Shown here in pieces: positions 12,525-20,371 of a stretch of DNA of 20,371 nucleotides (position 1 is the first letter of the stretch; each line of letters opens with the position of its first letter). The DNA is taken from NCBI GenBank assembly GCA_947629285.1, contig CANRDA010000005.1, forward strand, positions 1 through 20,371, given 5' to 3'. A program made the translations under genes and the position numbers. Source of the DNA: an uncultured Bacilli bacterium (GTDB taxonomy: Bacteria; Bacillota_I; Bacilli_A; RF39; UBA660). The notes beneath the pieces are model-generated. The model saw nothing but the letters and a program-made list of their open reading frames with translations, did no database searches and was not told the origin of the DNA.

Positions 12525-12559
12525 ATAGTCTGAAAATAAATTAAAATTTTCATGACTAT
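12525..12559 (+). promoter_or_regulatory. Leader hairpin upstream of collagen-like gene
   Basis: ATAGTCTGAAAAT (12525-12537) pairs with ATTTTCATGACTAT (12546-12559): 13 base pairs with one bulged A, around an 8-base AT loop. No T-run follows, so it is not a normal terminator. It ends about 18 bases before the AAAGGA that precedes the collagen gene. Roles in mRNA stability, translation control or regulator binding are all possible. Confidence 0.55.
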
Positions 12560-12597
12560 GTGTGCCTTGAACGAAGTGAAAGGAATGTGTGGTTTAC

Positions 12598-14118
12598 ATG
12601 GATTTATATGAAAAAGCATTAAAGAAAATAGAAAATGACCAAAAGTATAAACCAAAGTGTATGGGGGTGGTTATTGGCCCAACAGGTCCAACTGGACCAA
12701 TAGGACCTGCATTAAATATACTAGGAAGTTTTGATACAATAGAAGAATTAGAAGAAAAGTATCCAACTGGAAGTGTAGGACAAGGTTATATAATTGGTAA
12801 TGATTTATATATATGGGCAGATGGATGGTTAGATGTAGGAGCGATAAAGGGGCCAAAGGGAGATATTGGACCTACTGGACCACAAGGTGAGATAGGCGCA
12901 AAAGGTGAGCAAGGTGTACCTGGAGAGATGGGACCTCAAGGAATACCTGGACCACAAGGAGAAATGGGACCTCAGGGTGAGATGGGAATACAAGGCTTGC
13001 AAGGACCACCCGGAATAGAAGGCCCTAAAGGTGAACAAGGAGATATAGGTCCAATGGGACCTCAAGGTGAAAGAGGTCCTAAAGGAGAGAAAGGCACACC
13101 CGGAACGAGTGTTACTATATTAGGGTCATTTGATAATATTAGTGAGTTAGAAAGAAACTTTCCAAAAGGGAAACCCGGACAATCTTACTTAGTAGGCCCA
13201 AACTTATATGTATGGAGTGAAGATGCTGATAAATGGAATAATGTAGGTGAGATAAAAGGACCTAAGGGAGACACGGGAGAAAGAGGAATACAAGGCCCTA
13301 GAGGAGAGCAGGGTGAAAGAGGACCTAAAGGAGAACAAGGTCCGCCTGGAATACAAGGGCCACGTGGTGAACAAGGACTGCAAGGAGAAACAGGTTTACA
13401 AGGAGAGCAAGGAATACAAGGACCTGTTGGACCTCAAGGTGTACAAGGAATTAAAGGTGATACAGGCCCTCAAGGACCAAAGGGTGATAAAGGTGAGATG
13501 GGGGAACCTGGACCAGCTGGACCACCCGGTATACAAGGTCCAAAAGGAGATAAAGGAGAACAAGGTCCACAAGGACTTCCTGGAGATATGGGATATCCTG
13601 GAATGCCTGGACCAAAAGGAGATCCTGGACCTTTAGAAGTACCATCTGCATTCTTTATGACTGCTAATGATGACTTGGATACTTATGGTATTCCTGTCGA
13701 ATCTAATAAAAGAATACCAATAGATACAAAGATATATGATATGAATGAAAACTTTACTTTAAGTGATAATACTATTGCTTTTAAAAAAGGTGGAGTTTAT
13801 CGTGTAGACTTTATGGTACAATTATACTCATCTAGTTCTACTATATATCCTGGAAAAAACGATGTTGTTGGAGTTGGATTAAGAAAAGTTGGAGAAACTA
13901 CAATTTATGTTGGAGGGTGTACTTGGGATTATCAAGAACCTGTTGTTAGGATTAATGCACACGGAATAGTTACAACAGTACTAGATAACGATGTATTTGA
14001 ATTAATAAATACTGCGCAAGATACTATACATTTAGTAAGTCCAGGTTCAAATGAGTTAGTAACAGATTCATTTTTTGCAAACCCTATTGTAACTATAGTT
14101 ATAGAGAAATTAAAATAA
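12598..14118 (+). CDS. Collagen-like surface protein with C1q/TNF-like C-terminus (BclA-like)
   Basis: This protein of about 506 residues begins MDLYEKALKKIENDQKYKPKC and a short GPTGPTGPIGP stretch. Two Gly-X-Y blocks follow (about 85-169 and 221-346, some 28 and 42 triplets). Each is preceded by a copy of a module of about 45 residues: LNILGSFDTIEELEEKYP (from about 38) and VTILGSFDNISELERNFP (from about 173), both ending in Gly-rich YIIGNDLYIW or YLVGPNLYVW and a linker to GPKGD. The last 158 residues form a beta-rich domain with GGVYRVDFMVQ, like the trimerising C1q/TNF-like domain of BclA exosporium proteins. It has no Sec signal, membrane anchor or LPxTG motif, consistent with assembly on a spore surface from the mother cell, but a phage-tail-like or other role is possible. 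GTG 12589 is an alternative start, 4 bases after AAAGGA; ATG 12598 is 13 bases away. A terminator follows. Confidence 0.85.
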   Translation: MDLYEKALKKIENDQKYKPKCMGVVIGPTGPTGPIGPALNILGSFDTIEELEEKYPTGSVGQGYIIGNDLYIWADGWLDVGAIKGPKGDIGPTGPQGEIGAKGEQGVPGEMGPQGIPGPQGEMGPQGEMGIQGLQGPPGIEGPKGEQGDIGPMGPQGERGPKGEKGTPGTSVTILGSFDNISELERNFPKGKPGQSYLVGPNLYVWSEDADKWNNVGEIKGPKGDTGERGIQGPRGEQGERGPKGEQGPPGIQGPRGEQGLQGETGLQGEQGIQGPVGPQGVQGIKGDTGPQGPKGDKGEMGEPGPAGPPGIQGPKGDKGEQGPQGLPGDMGYPGMPGPKGDPGPLEVPSAFFMTANDDLDTYGIPVESNKRIPIDTKIYDMNENFTLSDNTIAFKKGGVYRVDFMVQLYSSSSTIYPGKNDVVGVGLRKVGETTIYVGGCTWDYQEPVVRINAHGIVTTVLDNDVFELINTAQDTIHLVSPGSNELVTDSFFANPIVTIVIEKLK

Positions 14119-14150
14119 AAAGGCCTCATCAAACGATGAGACTTTTCCTT
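14117..14150 (+). terminator. Intrinsic terminator after collagen-like gene
   Basis: AAAAG and CTCATC (within 14117-14130) pair with GATGAG and CTTTT (14135-14146) around AAAC, with a small internal mismatch, followed by CCTTTT. It could also act for the converging minus-strand regulator gene. Confidence 0.75.
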
Positions 14151-14190
14151 TTAAACTATTATTACTCAATTTGAAAGTAGTAAATAGACC

Positions 14191-14640
14191 TTAATTTATG
14201 TATTTATTATTACTTCTACCTAGAATCCAATCAATAGAATAATTTCCCATTTTATTAATCTGAAGTAAAAATGCGCAAAGAATTAAAGTCTTTCCTGTTT
14301 CATAAGCACTCCAAGTTGAATTTGAAGTGTTAATCTTTTTAGAAAATGACCTTAATGTATCGTTGAAATCTTTTCTAATTTCTCTTGCTCTTTTTGAAAC
14401 TAATTCAATATTTACAGTATCACTTGAAACTAAATTAATTTTTTTGTCAGTTAATCCTAGAATATAGTCAATGTTTAATTTGTATAAATTTGCTAATTGA
14501 TATAATCTTTTAGTTGGAATTATATCTTTTTGATTTTCCCATCTTGAATAAATTGAATCGCTAACACCCAATTTTTCTGCAAGTCCTTTTTTTGTTAATT
14601 CGTTTGATTCTCTTAATTCTTTTAATCTAAAACCATACAT
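14191..14640 (-). CDS. XRE-family regulator with two helix-turn-helix domains
   Basis: This 149-residue protein carries two Cro/C1-type domains. The first (about 5-62) reads LKELRESNELTKKGLAEKLGVSDSIYSRWENQ and then YQLANLYKLNIDYILGL, a canonical HTH. The second (about 83-145) repeats the plan with REIRKDFNDTLRSFSKKINTSNSTWSAYETG and INKMGNYSIDWILGRSN, but its recognition region is degenerate. It probably binds DNA as a repressor or activator. It is divergent from the prepilin-BspA gene across 110 bases, so control of that gene and of itself is plausible. AGAGGTAG precedes its ATG on the minus strand. Confidence 0.85.
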   Translation of the reverse strand: MYGFRLKELRESNELTKKGLAEKLGVSDSIYSRWENQKDIIPTKRLYQLANLYKLNIDYILGLTDKKINLVSSDTVNIELVSKRAREIRKDFNDTLRSFSKKINTSNSTWSAYETGKTLILCAFLLQINKMGNYSIDWILGRSNNKYIN

Positions 14641-14718
14641 AAATTATCTACCTCTATAAATAATTTTTACATTTTAATGATACTTTGTGAATTTAATCGA
14701 ACAAATTACGAGCAGATG

Positions 14719-14727
14719 TGGTATAAT
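14719..14727 (+). promoter_or_regulatory. Extended -10 promoter of the prepilin-BspA gene
   Basis: TGG followed by TATAAT (14722-14727) is a perfect extended -10; the -35 region (about 14697-14703, TCGAACA) is poor. The start would be near 14734, only a few bases before AGGAG (14736-14740). It lies in the divergent region shared with the XRE-type regulator, whose binding could control it. Confidence 0.55.
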
Positions 14728-14750
14728 GTTAATATAGGAGTTGATAGAAT

Positions 14751-16349
14751 ATGAAAAACAAAGGATTTACATTAGTAGAGTTACTAGCAGTAATAGTAAT
14801 ACTCGCAATAATTGCTTTAATAGCAGTACCAACAATATTACATATAATAGAGGAGTCTAAAATAAAATCATTAGAAATAAGTACAAGTGAATATATAAGA
14901 GCGGTAAATATATCACTTATGAATAAAGGAATAAATGAGAATGTAAGTGATGGCTTATATACAATTACTGATGATGGAAAGAAAATAGTATTAGGTGATA
15001 AAGAAATAGATATAGAGTATGAAGGAAAAGGATTAAAAAGTGGACAATTATTAATAGAAGATTCTAAAGTAGTAATAGTACTAAAAGGATTCATAGATGA
15101 TTATTATGCAAGAGTAAATGGTGATGATATAACAATACTAAAAAGTTTAAATGAGAATGATTTAGCAGGAGGAACATCCTTTAACGAAAAAATAAAGAAA
15201 TTGGTAGGGAATCAAAATACTGACGGAACAGCAGTCTCATCAAAAACAATAGATAAAAAAGTAAAAAGAATAGAGTTTTTACAAGATGGAGTATTACCAG
15301 AAGGATATACAAAAGAAAAATTAGAAGGATTACCAAATATAGATTTATCAAAAGCAGGAAATGGAAGTATAAAAGGATACTATAATGAAGAAACAGGAGC
15401 AATTTATGTATATAGTGATGGATATATAAGTTGTTTAAGTGGTGATAGTATGTTTTATAACTTTCAATCAGTAGAAGAAATAGAATTTAACCTAATAGAT
15501 ACAAGCAAAATAACAGTGATGTCGAAAATGTTTAGTGGTTGTAATAATTTAAAGACACTTAATTTAACAGGCTTTGACACATCAAAGGTGGTAAATATGA
15601 ATAGTACATTTAGTAGTTGTAGTAGTTTAACAACCCTTGATTTAAGTAGTTTTGATACCAGTAAAGTAACAAGTATGTCAAGTATGTTTTATGGATGTAG
15701 CAAATTAACTACATTAGATTTAAGTAACTTTGATACTAGTAAAGTAATAGGTATGAGTTCTATGTTTATGTATTGTAGTAATTTAAAGGAAATAAAAGGA
15801 ATAGAAAAATTCAACACATCAAATGTAACGAATATGTATTATATGTTTGGAGGAAGTGATTTTGAAACTATAGACTTAAGTAGTTTTGATACAAGCAAAG
15901 TAACAAGTATGCAAAATATGTTTACAGGATGTTACAAATTAAAGCATATTAAATTTGGAGAAAACTTTGACACGTCGCAAGTAACAAACATGTCAAATAT
16001 GTTTTCAAATTGTAGAAGTTTAACCACAATTAATTTAAGTAATTTTAATACACAAAATGTGACAAATATTAGAGATATGTTTAACGGATGTTCTGCTTTA
16101 AAAAATATAAATTTTGGAGAAAACTTTGATACGTCAAAAGTTAATGATATGACCCATATGTTTAATATGTGTAATGTTTTAGAAGAATTAGATTTAACTA
16201 TGTTTGATACACATAGTGTAACATCTTTTGATGATATGTTTTCAAGTTGCTTCAATTTGAAGACTATAAAAGTAACAACAGAGAAATGGAATTTATCTAA
16301 CACTTTACTTAGTGTTACAAAAGCCCAAGATTATACATATATTCAATGA
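14751..16349 (+). CDS. Type IV prepilin-like N-terminus fused to BspA-type leucine-rich repeats
   Basis: The 532-residue product starts MKNKGFTLVELLAVIVILA, a class III prepilin signal with cleavage after Gly5, Phe6 at +1 and Glu10 at +5, followed by a hydrophobic helix to about residue 33. A pilin-stalk-like region (to about 130) and a linker domain (about 140-240) lead into about ten BspA/DUF285 repeats of 23-25 residues. These have the recurring core FDTSKVTSM, then MFSGC and LxTLDLS. Such repeats mediate adhesion in gut and oral bacteria. The prepilin helix suggests display as a pseudopilin or minor pilin, needing a prepilin peptidase and assembly ATPase encoded elsewhere; none is in this window. 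It is transcribed alone, divergent from an XRE-type regulator. Confidence 0.88.
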   Translation: MKNKGFTLVELLAVIVILAIIALIAVPTILHIIEESKIKSLEISTSEYIRAVNISLMNKGINENVSDGLYTITDDGKKIVLGDKEIDIEYEGKGLKSGQLLIEDSKVVIVLKGFIDDYYARVNGDDITILKSLNENDLAGGTSFNEKIKKLVGNQNTDGTAVSSKTIDKKVKRIEFLQDGVLPEGYTKEKLEGLPNIDLSKAGNGSIKGYYNEETGAIYVYSDGYISCLSGDSMFYNFQSVEEIEFNLIDTSKITVMSKMFSGCNNLKTLNLTGFDTSKVVNMNSTFSSCSSLTTLDLSSFDTSKVTSMSSMFYGCSKLTTLDLSNFDTSKVIGMSSMFMYCSNLKEIKGIEKFNTSNVTNMYYMFGGSDFETIDLSSFDTSKVTSMQNMFTGCYKLKHIKFGENFDTSQVTNMSNMFSNCRSLTTINLSNFNTQNVTNIRDMFNGCSALKNINFGENFDTSKVNDMTHMFNMCNVLEELDLTMFDTHSVTSFDDMFSSCFNLKTIKVTTEKWNLSNTLLSVTKAQDYTYIQ

Positions 16350-16378
16350 AATAGTTAGAGATTAATTATTTCATTTTT
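16345..16378 (+). terminator. Intrinsic terminator after prepilin-BspA gene
   Basis: AATGAAATA (16345-16353) pairs perfectly with TATTTCATT (16367-16375) around a 13-base loop, followed by TTT. It overlaps the TGA stop codon. Confidence 0.7.
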
Positions 16379-16412
16379 AATACATATATTTATGAAATTT
16401 TCTTGAAATTTA

Positions 16413-16441
16413 TTGACAAAATAAGGCCTTTGTAATATATT
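16413..16441 (+). promoter_or_regulatory. SigmaA promoter of the heterodimeric ABC exporter
   Basis: A perfect TTGACA (16413-16418), a 17-bp spacer and TATATT (16436-16441, 5/6). The start near 16448 gives a leader of about 60 bases before AGAGGTGAT and ATG 16510. No MarR- or TetR-type regulator is encoded beside it, although one often accompanies such exporters. Confidence 0.7.
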
Positions 16442-16509
16442 TAATGTACGTGTTTAAAAAAAGTTATAATCAAAATAACGATATTTGTATATATTATAGA
16501 GGTGATTAA

Positions 16510-18273
16510 ATGTTAAAACTATTTAAAAGATTCAACAAAAGAGATTGGTTATATATATTTATATGTTTTTTACTTATAATAACTCAAGTATGGTTAGATT
16601 TAAAATTGCCAGATTACATGAGTAATATAACTAGACTTGTTACTGAAAAAGGTAGTAATATAACTGATATATTAGTGCAGGGTGGATATATGCTTCTATG
16701 TGCCTTTGGAAGTTTACTCGCTGCTATTATAACAGGTTATTTAACTTCATTTTTATCAGCTGATTTTTCTTTAAATTTAAGAAAGAGAATATTTAAAAAA
16801 GTTGGTAAATTTGGAATGGAAGAAGTTAAAAAGTTTGAAATCAGTAGTTTAATAACTCGTACTACAAACGATGTAACTCAACTCGAGATGTTTATTGCTA
16901 TGGGACTTCAAATGCTTATAAAGGCACCTATCATGGCACTTTGGGCAGTAACTAAAATACTTAATAAAAACTTTGAATGGAGTTTACTTACAGGAGGGTG
17001 CGTTGTAATACTACTTTTAACTGTTGGAACAATTATTTTTATAGTATTCCCAAGATTTGAGAAAGTACAAAAGTTAATAGATAAAGTAAATGGTGTTACG
17101 CGTGAAAACTTAACTGGTATAAGAGTTATAAGAGCATTTAATGCAGAAAAATACGAACAAAAAAGATTTGAAGATGTAAATAGTAGTTTAACTAGTATGC
17201 AGATGTTTAATCAAAAATGTTTTGCTGTATTAAATCCAGTTATGAATTTTGTTATGCACTTTTTAACTTTAGGTATATACTTTATAGGCGCTATTATGAT
17301 TAATAAAGCACTTATGTTAGATAAGTTTATATTATTTAGTAACATGGTAGTATTCTCAAGCTATGGTATGCAAGTAATTGCAGCATTTTTGATGCTTGCT
17401 ATGATATTTATGATACTTCCAAGGGCTCAAGTTTCTGCTCGTCGTATAAACGAGATATTAGATAGTGATATTGCTATAAAAGAAGGTACAATAGATGGTA
17501 GAGGTTCTAAAGAAGTAGGTACAGTAGAATTTAGAAATGTATCATTTAAATATCCAGATGCAGATGAGTATTTACTTAAAGATATTAGTTTTAAAGTAAA
17601 TAAAGGTGAGACTATTGCCTTTATAGGTTCAACTGGAAGTGGTAAAAGCACTTTAATAAATTTAGTTCCAAGATTTTATGATGCAACAGATGGAGAAGTC
17701 TTAGTAGATGGAATAAATGTAAAAGATTATAAAAAGGAGTCTCTTAACAATAAAATAGGGTATGTACCTCAAAAAGCAGTAATGTTTACAGGAGATGTAA
17801 TTTCTAATGTAAGTTATGGTTATAATGGAAAGGGCAAACCAACATTAAAAAAAGTAAAAGAGGCTATAAAAGTTGCTCAAGCAGAGGATTTTGTTACTAA
17901 GATGGATAAACAATACGAATCACATATTGCAAGAGGTGGGACTAATGTATCAGGTGGTCAAAAACAAAGACTTGCAATAGCTCGTGCGATAGCAAGAGAC
18001 CCAGAAATATATATATTTGATGATTCGTTTTCAGCGCTCGATTACAAGACAGATTCAGTTTTAAGAAAAGAGTTAAAAAAATATACTAAGGATGCTACTA
18101 GTATGATAGTCGCACAAAGAATAGGTACTATAATTGGTGCGGATAAGATTGTCGTATTAGATAGTGGTACTATGGTTGGTATAGGAACTCATAAAGAACT
18201 TTTGAAAACTTGTCCTATTTATAGGGAAATTGCTTTATCACAATTATCAAAGGAGGAGTTAGAAAATGCCTAG
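16510..18273 (+). CDS. Heterodimeric ABC exporter, subunit with degenerate ATPase site
   Basis: This 587-residue half-transporter has six membrane helices (to about 320) and one ATPase domain. Walker A is GSTGSGKST (373-381), the signature VSGGQ (480-484), and Walker B ends IFDDS with Asp505 where the catalytic Glu normally sits. One non-catalytic site is typical of heterodimeric exporters of the LmrC/BmrC/TM287 type. Substrates of such pumps are usually drugs or lipids; the substrate here is unknown. AGAGGTGAT precedes the ATG. The stop overlaps the start of the partner by 8 bases (ATGCCTAG), giving coupled translation and balanced subunits. Confidence 0.93.
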   Translation: MLKLFKRFNKRDWLYIFICFLLIITQVWLDLKLPDYMSNITRLVTEKGSNITDILVQGGYMLLCAFGSLLAAIITGYLTSFLSADFSLNLRKRIFKKVGKFGMEEVKKFEISSLITRTTNDVTQLEMFIAMGLQMLIKAPIMALWAVTKILNKNFEWSLLTGGCVVILLLTVGTIIFIVFPRFEKVQKLIDKVNGVTRENLTGIRVIRAFNAEKYEQKRFEDVNSSLTSMQMFNQKCFAVLNPVMNFVMHFLTLGIYFIGAIMINKALMLDKFILFSNMVVFSSYGMQVIAAFLMLAMIFMILPRAQVSARRINEILDSDIAIKEGTIDGRGSKEVGTVEFRNVSFKYPDADEYLLKDISFKVNKGETIAFIGSTGSGKSTLINLVPRFYDATDGEVLVDGINVKDYKKESLNNKIGYVPQKAVMFTGDVISNVSYGYNGKGKPTLKKVKEAIKVAQAEDFVTKMDKQYESHIARGGTNVSGGQKQRLAIARAIARDPEIYIFDDSFSALDYKTDSVLRKELKKYTKDATSMIVAQRIGTIIGADKIVVLDSGTMVGIGTHKELLKTCPIYREIALSQLSKEELENA

Positions 18274-20233
18274 ACCAATGAGAAGAGGAATACCAGAGAA
18301 ATCAAGAGATTTCAAAGGTTCTATAAAAAGATTATTCTTGAGTTTAAATAAATGGAGATACTTACTTATAATATCTTTAATTCTTGCTATGATAAGTGCG
18401 ATATTTGCTTTAATTGCTCCAAATAAACTATCTGATTTATCAGATGAAGTATATGCAGGACTTCCTAATATATCTGAAGATAACATAAAAGACATTATGG
18501 CAAATGATAATATAAGTATTGAAGATAAAGCAAAATTTAAAGAGATAATTGATAAAGCCAAAAATGGAGAAGAGATAAATAGCGAAGTAATGCTTAAAGA
18601 GATAAAAAATATTCCAGAATCTATTTTAAATCTTATAGATAGAAAAATAGATATGAATAGAGTTAAGAATATTGCTTTATTTCTTGCAATATTATATATA
18701 GTAAGTGCGTTATTTAACTATGTACAGTCTATTATAATGACAACTACATCTAATAATTTTGCAAAAAAATTAAGGTCTAACATAAGTGTTAAGATGAATA
18801 GGCTTCCTTTAAAATACTTTGATTCTCATGAAACAGGAGATGTACTATCTAGGATTACAAACGATATAGATACTATAGCCCAAAATATGAATCAGAGTTT
18901 AGCCACACTCGTTACAAGTATAACGCTTTTCTTAGGTTCAATACTTATGATGTTTATAACTAACTGGATTATGGCTATAACTGCTATTGTATCTAGTTTA
19001 GTTGGTTTTATGTTTATGGGAATAATATTAGGTAAATCTCAAAAATACTTTATTGAGCGTCAAGTAGAACTTGGAAACTTAAATGGATATATAGAAGAGA
19101 TTTACTCAGGACATAATGTAGTTAAAGCATATAATGGTGAGAGATTAGCAAATGAAGAGTTTGATACTTTAAATAAAAAGTTATATAACTGTAATAGAAA
19201 AAGCCAATTTTTATCTGGAATGATGCAACCAATCATGATGTTTGTCGGTAATTTAGGTTATGTTGCAGTATGTGTAGTAGGTGCGATACTTGCAAGTAAC
19301 AATATAATATCTTTTGGAGCAATAGTAGCATTCATTATATATGTTAGATTATTTACAAATCCACTTTCTCAAATCGCACAAGCAATGACTTCATTACAGT
19401 CAACTGCAGCTGCTAGTGAAAGGGTATTTGATTTCTTAGATGAAGAAGAGATGTCTAGTGAAAAGAATATAACTAAACATTTAGATAAGTCTAAAGTTAA
19501 AGGTAAAATAGAATTTAAGAATGTAAAGTTTGCGTATAATGATGATAGAGTTATAATAAATGACTTTAGTGCGAAAGCAATGCCTGGTGAGAAGGTTGCA
19601 ATAGTAGGACCTACTGGTGCGGGTAAAACTACTATGGTAAATTTACTTATGAAGTTTTATGATATTAAAGATGGAGATATTTTAATAGATGGAGTGTCTA
19701 TTAAAGAATTATCAAGAGAAAATATCCATGACTTGTTTGTAATGGTTTTACAGGATACTTGGCTATTTGATGGAACTGTTAGAGAGAATTTAAAGTTTAA
19801 TAAAGAGGGCGTAACAGATGAAGAGATTATGGAGGCTTGTAAGACTGTTGGTGTAGAACACTTTATAAAAACTCTACCTGGAGGTCTTAATTCTCATATA
19901 GATGATAGTGAATCAGTAAGTCAAGGTCAAAAACAACTTATGACAATCGCTCGTGGTATGCTTGAGAATGCGCCTTTCTTAATACTTGATGAGGCTACAT
20001 CCAATGTAGATACAAGAACAGAAGAGTTAGTTCAAAAAGCAATGGATAAACTTACTCAAGGTAAAACTTCCTTTATAATTGCTCATAGATTATCTACTAT
20101 AAAAAATGCTGATTTAATATTAGTTATGAAAGATGGAAATATTATAGAGCAGGGAACACATGATGATTTACTTAAGAAAAATGGGTTCTATGCTGAGTTA
20201 TATAATTCACAATTTGATACAATAACTGAATAA
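18266..20233 (+). CDS. Heterodimeric ABC exporter, catalytic-site subunit
   Basis: This 655-residue half-transporter is the partner of the preceding gene. Walker A is GPTGAGKTT (448-456), the signature is the unusual VSQGQ (551-555), and Walker B LILDE has the catalytic Glu576. The consensus Walker B here and the consensus signature in the partner form the active site, while the variant signature VSQGQ faces the partner's Asp505 site, as in LmrCD/BmrCD-like pumps. An insertion of about 80 residues between the first two membrane helices (about 55-125, Asp/Glu/Lys-rich) is probably extracellular and also fits this subfamily. AAGGAGG lies upstream of the ATG inside the previous gene. No clear terminator follows before the tRNA. 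Confidence 0.93.
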   Translation: MPRPMRRGIPEKSRDFKGSIKRLFLSLNKWRYLLIISLILAMISAIFALIAPNKLSDLSDEVYAGLPNISEDNIKDIMANDNISIEDKAKFKEIIDKAKNGEEINSEVMLKEIKNIPESILNLIDRKIDMNRVKNIALFLAILYIVSALFNYVQSIIMTTTSNNFAKKLRSNISVKMNRLPLKYFDSHETGDVLSRITNDIDTIAQNMNQSLATLVTSITLFLGSILMMFITNWIMAITAIVSSLVGFMFMGIILGKSQKYFIERQVELGNLNGYIEEIYSGHNVVKAYNGERLANEEFDTLNKKLYNCNRKSQFLSGMMQPIMMFVGNLGYVAVCVVGAILASNNIISFGAIVAFIIYVRLFTNPLSQIAQAMTSLQSTAAASERVFDFLDEEEMSSEKNITKHLDKSKVKGKIEFKNVKFAYNDDRVIINDFSAKAMPGEKVAIVGPTGAGKTTMVNLLMKFYDIKDGDILIDGVSIKELSRENIHDLFVMVLQDTWLFDGTVRENLKFNKEGVTDEEIMEACKTVGVEHFIKTLPGGLNSHIDDSESVSQGQKQLMTIARGMLENAPFLILDEATSNVDTRTEELVQKAMDKLTQGKTSFIIAHRLSTIKNADLILVMKDGNIIEQGTHDDLLKKNGFYAELYNSQFDTITE

Positions 20234-20239
20234 ATAGTA

Positions 20240-20268
20240 TTTACAAAAAAAGAAAAATAGTGTATATT
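20240..20268 (+). promoter_or_regulatory. Promoter of the tRNA-Gly gene
   Basis: TTTACA (20240-20245), a 17-bp spacer and TATATT (20263-20268) form a good SigmaA promoter ending about 18 bases before the tRNA. The -10 lies in a near-palindrome (20260-20278, GTG to CAC arms), which may be chance in AT-rich DNA. Confidence 0.6.
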
Positions 20269-20286
20269 ATATATGCACTACTTAAT

Positions 20287-20361
20287 GCAGGTGTAGTACA
20301 ATGGTTCGTATGCGGCCTTGCCAAGGCTGAGATGGGAGTTCGATTCTCCTCACTTGCTCCA
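20287..20361 (+). tRNA. tRNA-Gly (anticodon GCC)
   Basis: The 75-base cloverleaf is complete. The acceptor GCAGGTG pairs with CACTTGC (one G-T), followed by discriminator T and an encoded CCA. The anticodon stem CGGCC/GGCTG closes the loop TTGCCAA, giving anticodon GCC for glycine. The T-arm is GGGAG, TTCGATT, CTCCT. It reads GGC and GGT codons. The remaining 10 bases of the window show no second tRNA. Confidence 0.95.
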
Positions 20362-20371
20362 GTGGGAAATC

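Noticed and set aside
12850..13632. Dense short DNA repeats that could suggest a CRISPR or tandem-repeat array
   Set aside because: The repetition follows Gly-X-Y codons in one long open frame with no fixed repeat-spacer structure; it is collagen-like coding sequence. Overlapping open frames on both strands here are shadows of it.
15480..16300. Repeated DNA around GATAC(A/T)AGTAAAGTAAC-like motifs
   Set aside because: These encode the BspA/DUF285 protein repeats in frame; no separate DNA element is needed.
16381..16412. AAATTT repeats before the ABC exporter promoter as an operator
   Set aside because: AAATTT is self-complementary and frequent in DNA of this composition; there is no nearby regulator gene to support a site.
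1..20371. Mollicute genetic code (TGA as Trp)
   Set aside because: Trp is encoded by TGG throughout and TGA ends several genes cleanly at terminators or overlaps, so the standard bacterial code applies.
20362..20371. Start of a second tRNA or a structural RNA after tRNA-Gly
   Set aside because: Only 10 bases remain, which is too little to support any call.

Overview
The window is very AT-rich, uses the standard bacterial code (TGA is a stop and Trp is TGG), and has Shine-Dalgarno sites of the AGGAGG/GGTGAT type. Short genes are packed between small hairpin-plus-T terminators. The gene set (rpsU, yqeY, tex, tspO, rhomboid, a spoVID-ysxE pair, a prepilin-BspA surface protein, a heterodimeric ABC exporter) points to a low-GC Bacillota of the Bacilli/Erysipelotrichia/RF39 kind, probably an uncultured gut lineage. 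That placement is inference; no 16S or marker gene is present.

Region 1 (1-3165) is the most interesting accessory block and looks like a complete two-peptide bacteriocin locus between two terminators. It encodes a peptidase-containing ABC exporter (C39 domain), a very small one-TM accessory protein, two short precursors with matching 15-residue double-glycine leaders (2662-2814 and 2823-2999), and a 56-residue membrane protein overlapping the second precursor, which is a candidate immunity protein. The genes overlap or nearly touch and are probably translationally coupled. The exporter has no ATG, GTG or TTG start that keeps its catalytic cysteine. An ACG codon at 169, seven bases after GGAGG, is the best start.

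Region 2 (3166-9600) is mostly housekeeping: rpsU-yqeY; a membrane-anchored unknown protein with tex and a CmpB-family membrane protein; tspO on the minus strand converging on them; and a rhomboid protease.

Region 3 (9601-14150) carries a sporulation signature. A small lipoprotein precedes a miniature SpoVID-like protein (SpoVID N-terminal domain, acidic linker, C-terminal LysM) overlapping a YsxE/CotS-family kinase-fold gene, the same order as in Bacillus. A SigmaE-like promoter (ATCATATT, 13 bp, CATAACTT) lies just upstream of the spoVID-like gene. Next come a minus-strand UPF0316 membrane protein, a missed 58-residue membrane ORF, and a BclA-like collagen-repeat protein with a C1q/TNF-like C-terminus, preceded by a strong 13-bp leader hairpin. 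A spore-forming host with collagen-like spore-surface filaments is a reasonable hypothesis.

Region 4 (14151-20371) has a tandem-HTH XRE-type regulator divergent from a protein joining a type IV prepilin N-terminus to about ten BspA-type (DUF285) repeats. A heterodimeric ABC multidrug-type exporter with one degenerate ATPase site follows, and a tRNA-Gly(GCC) with encoded CCA lies at the right edge.
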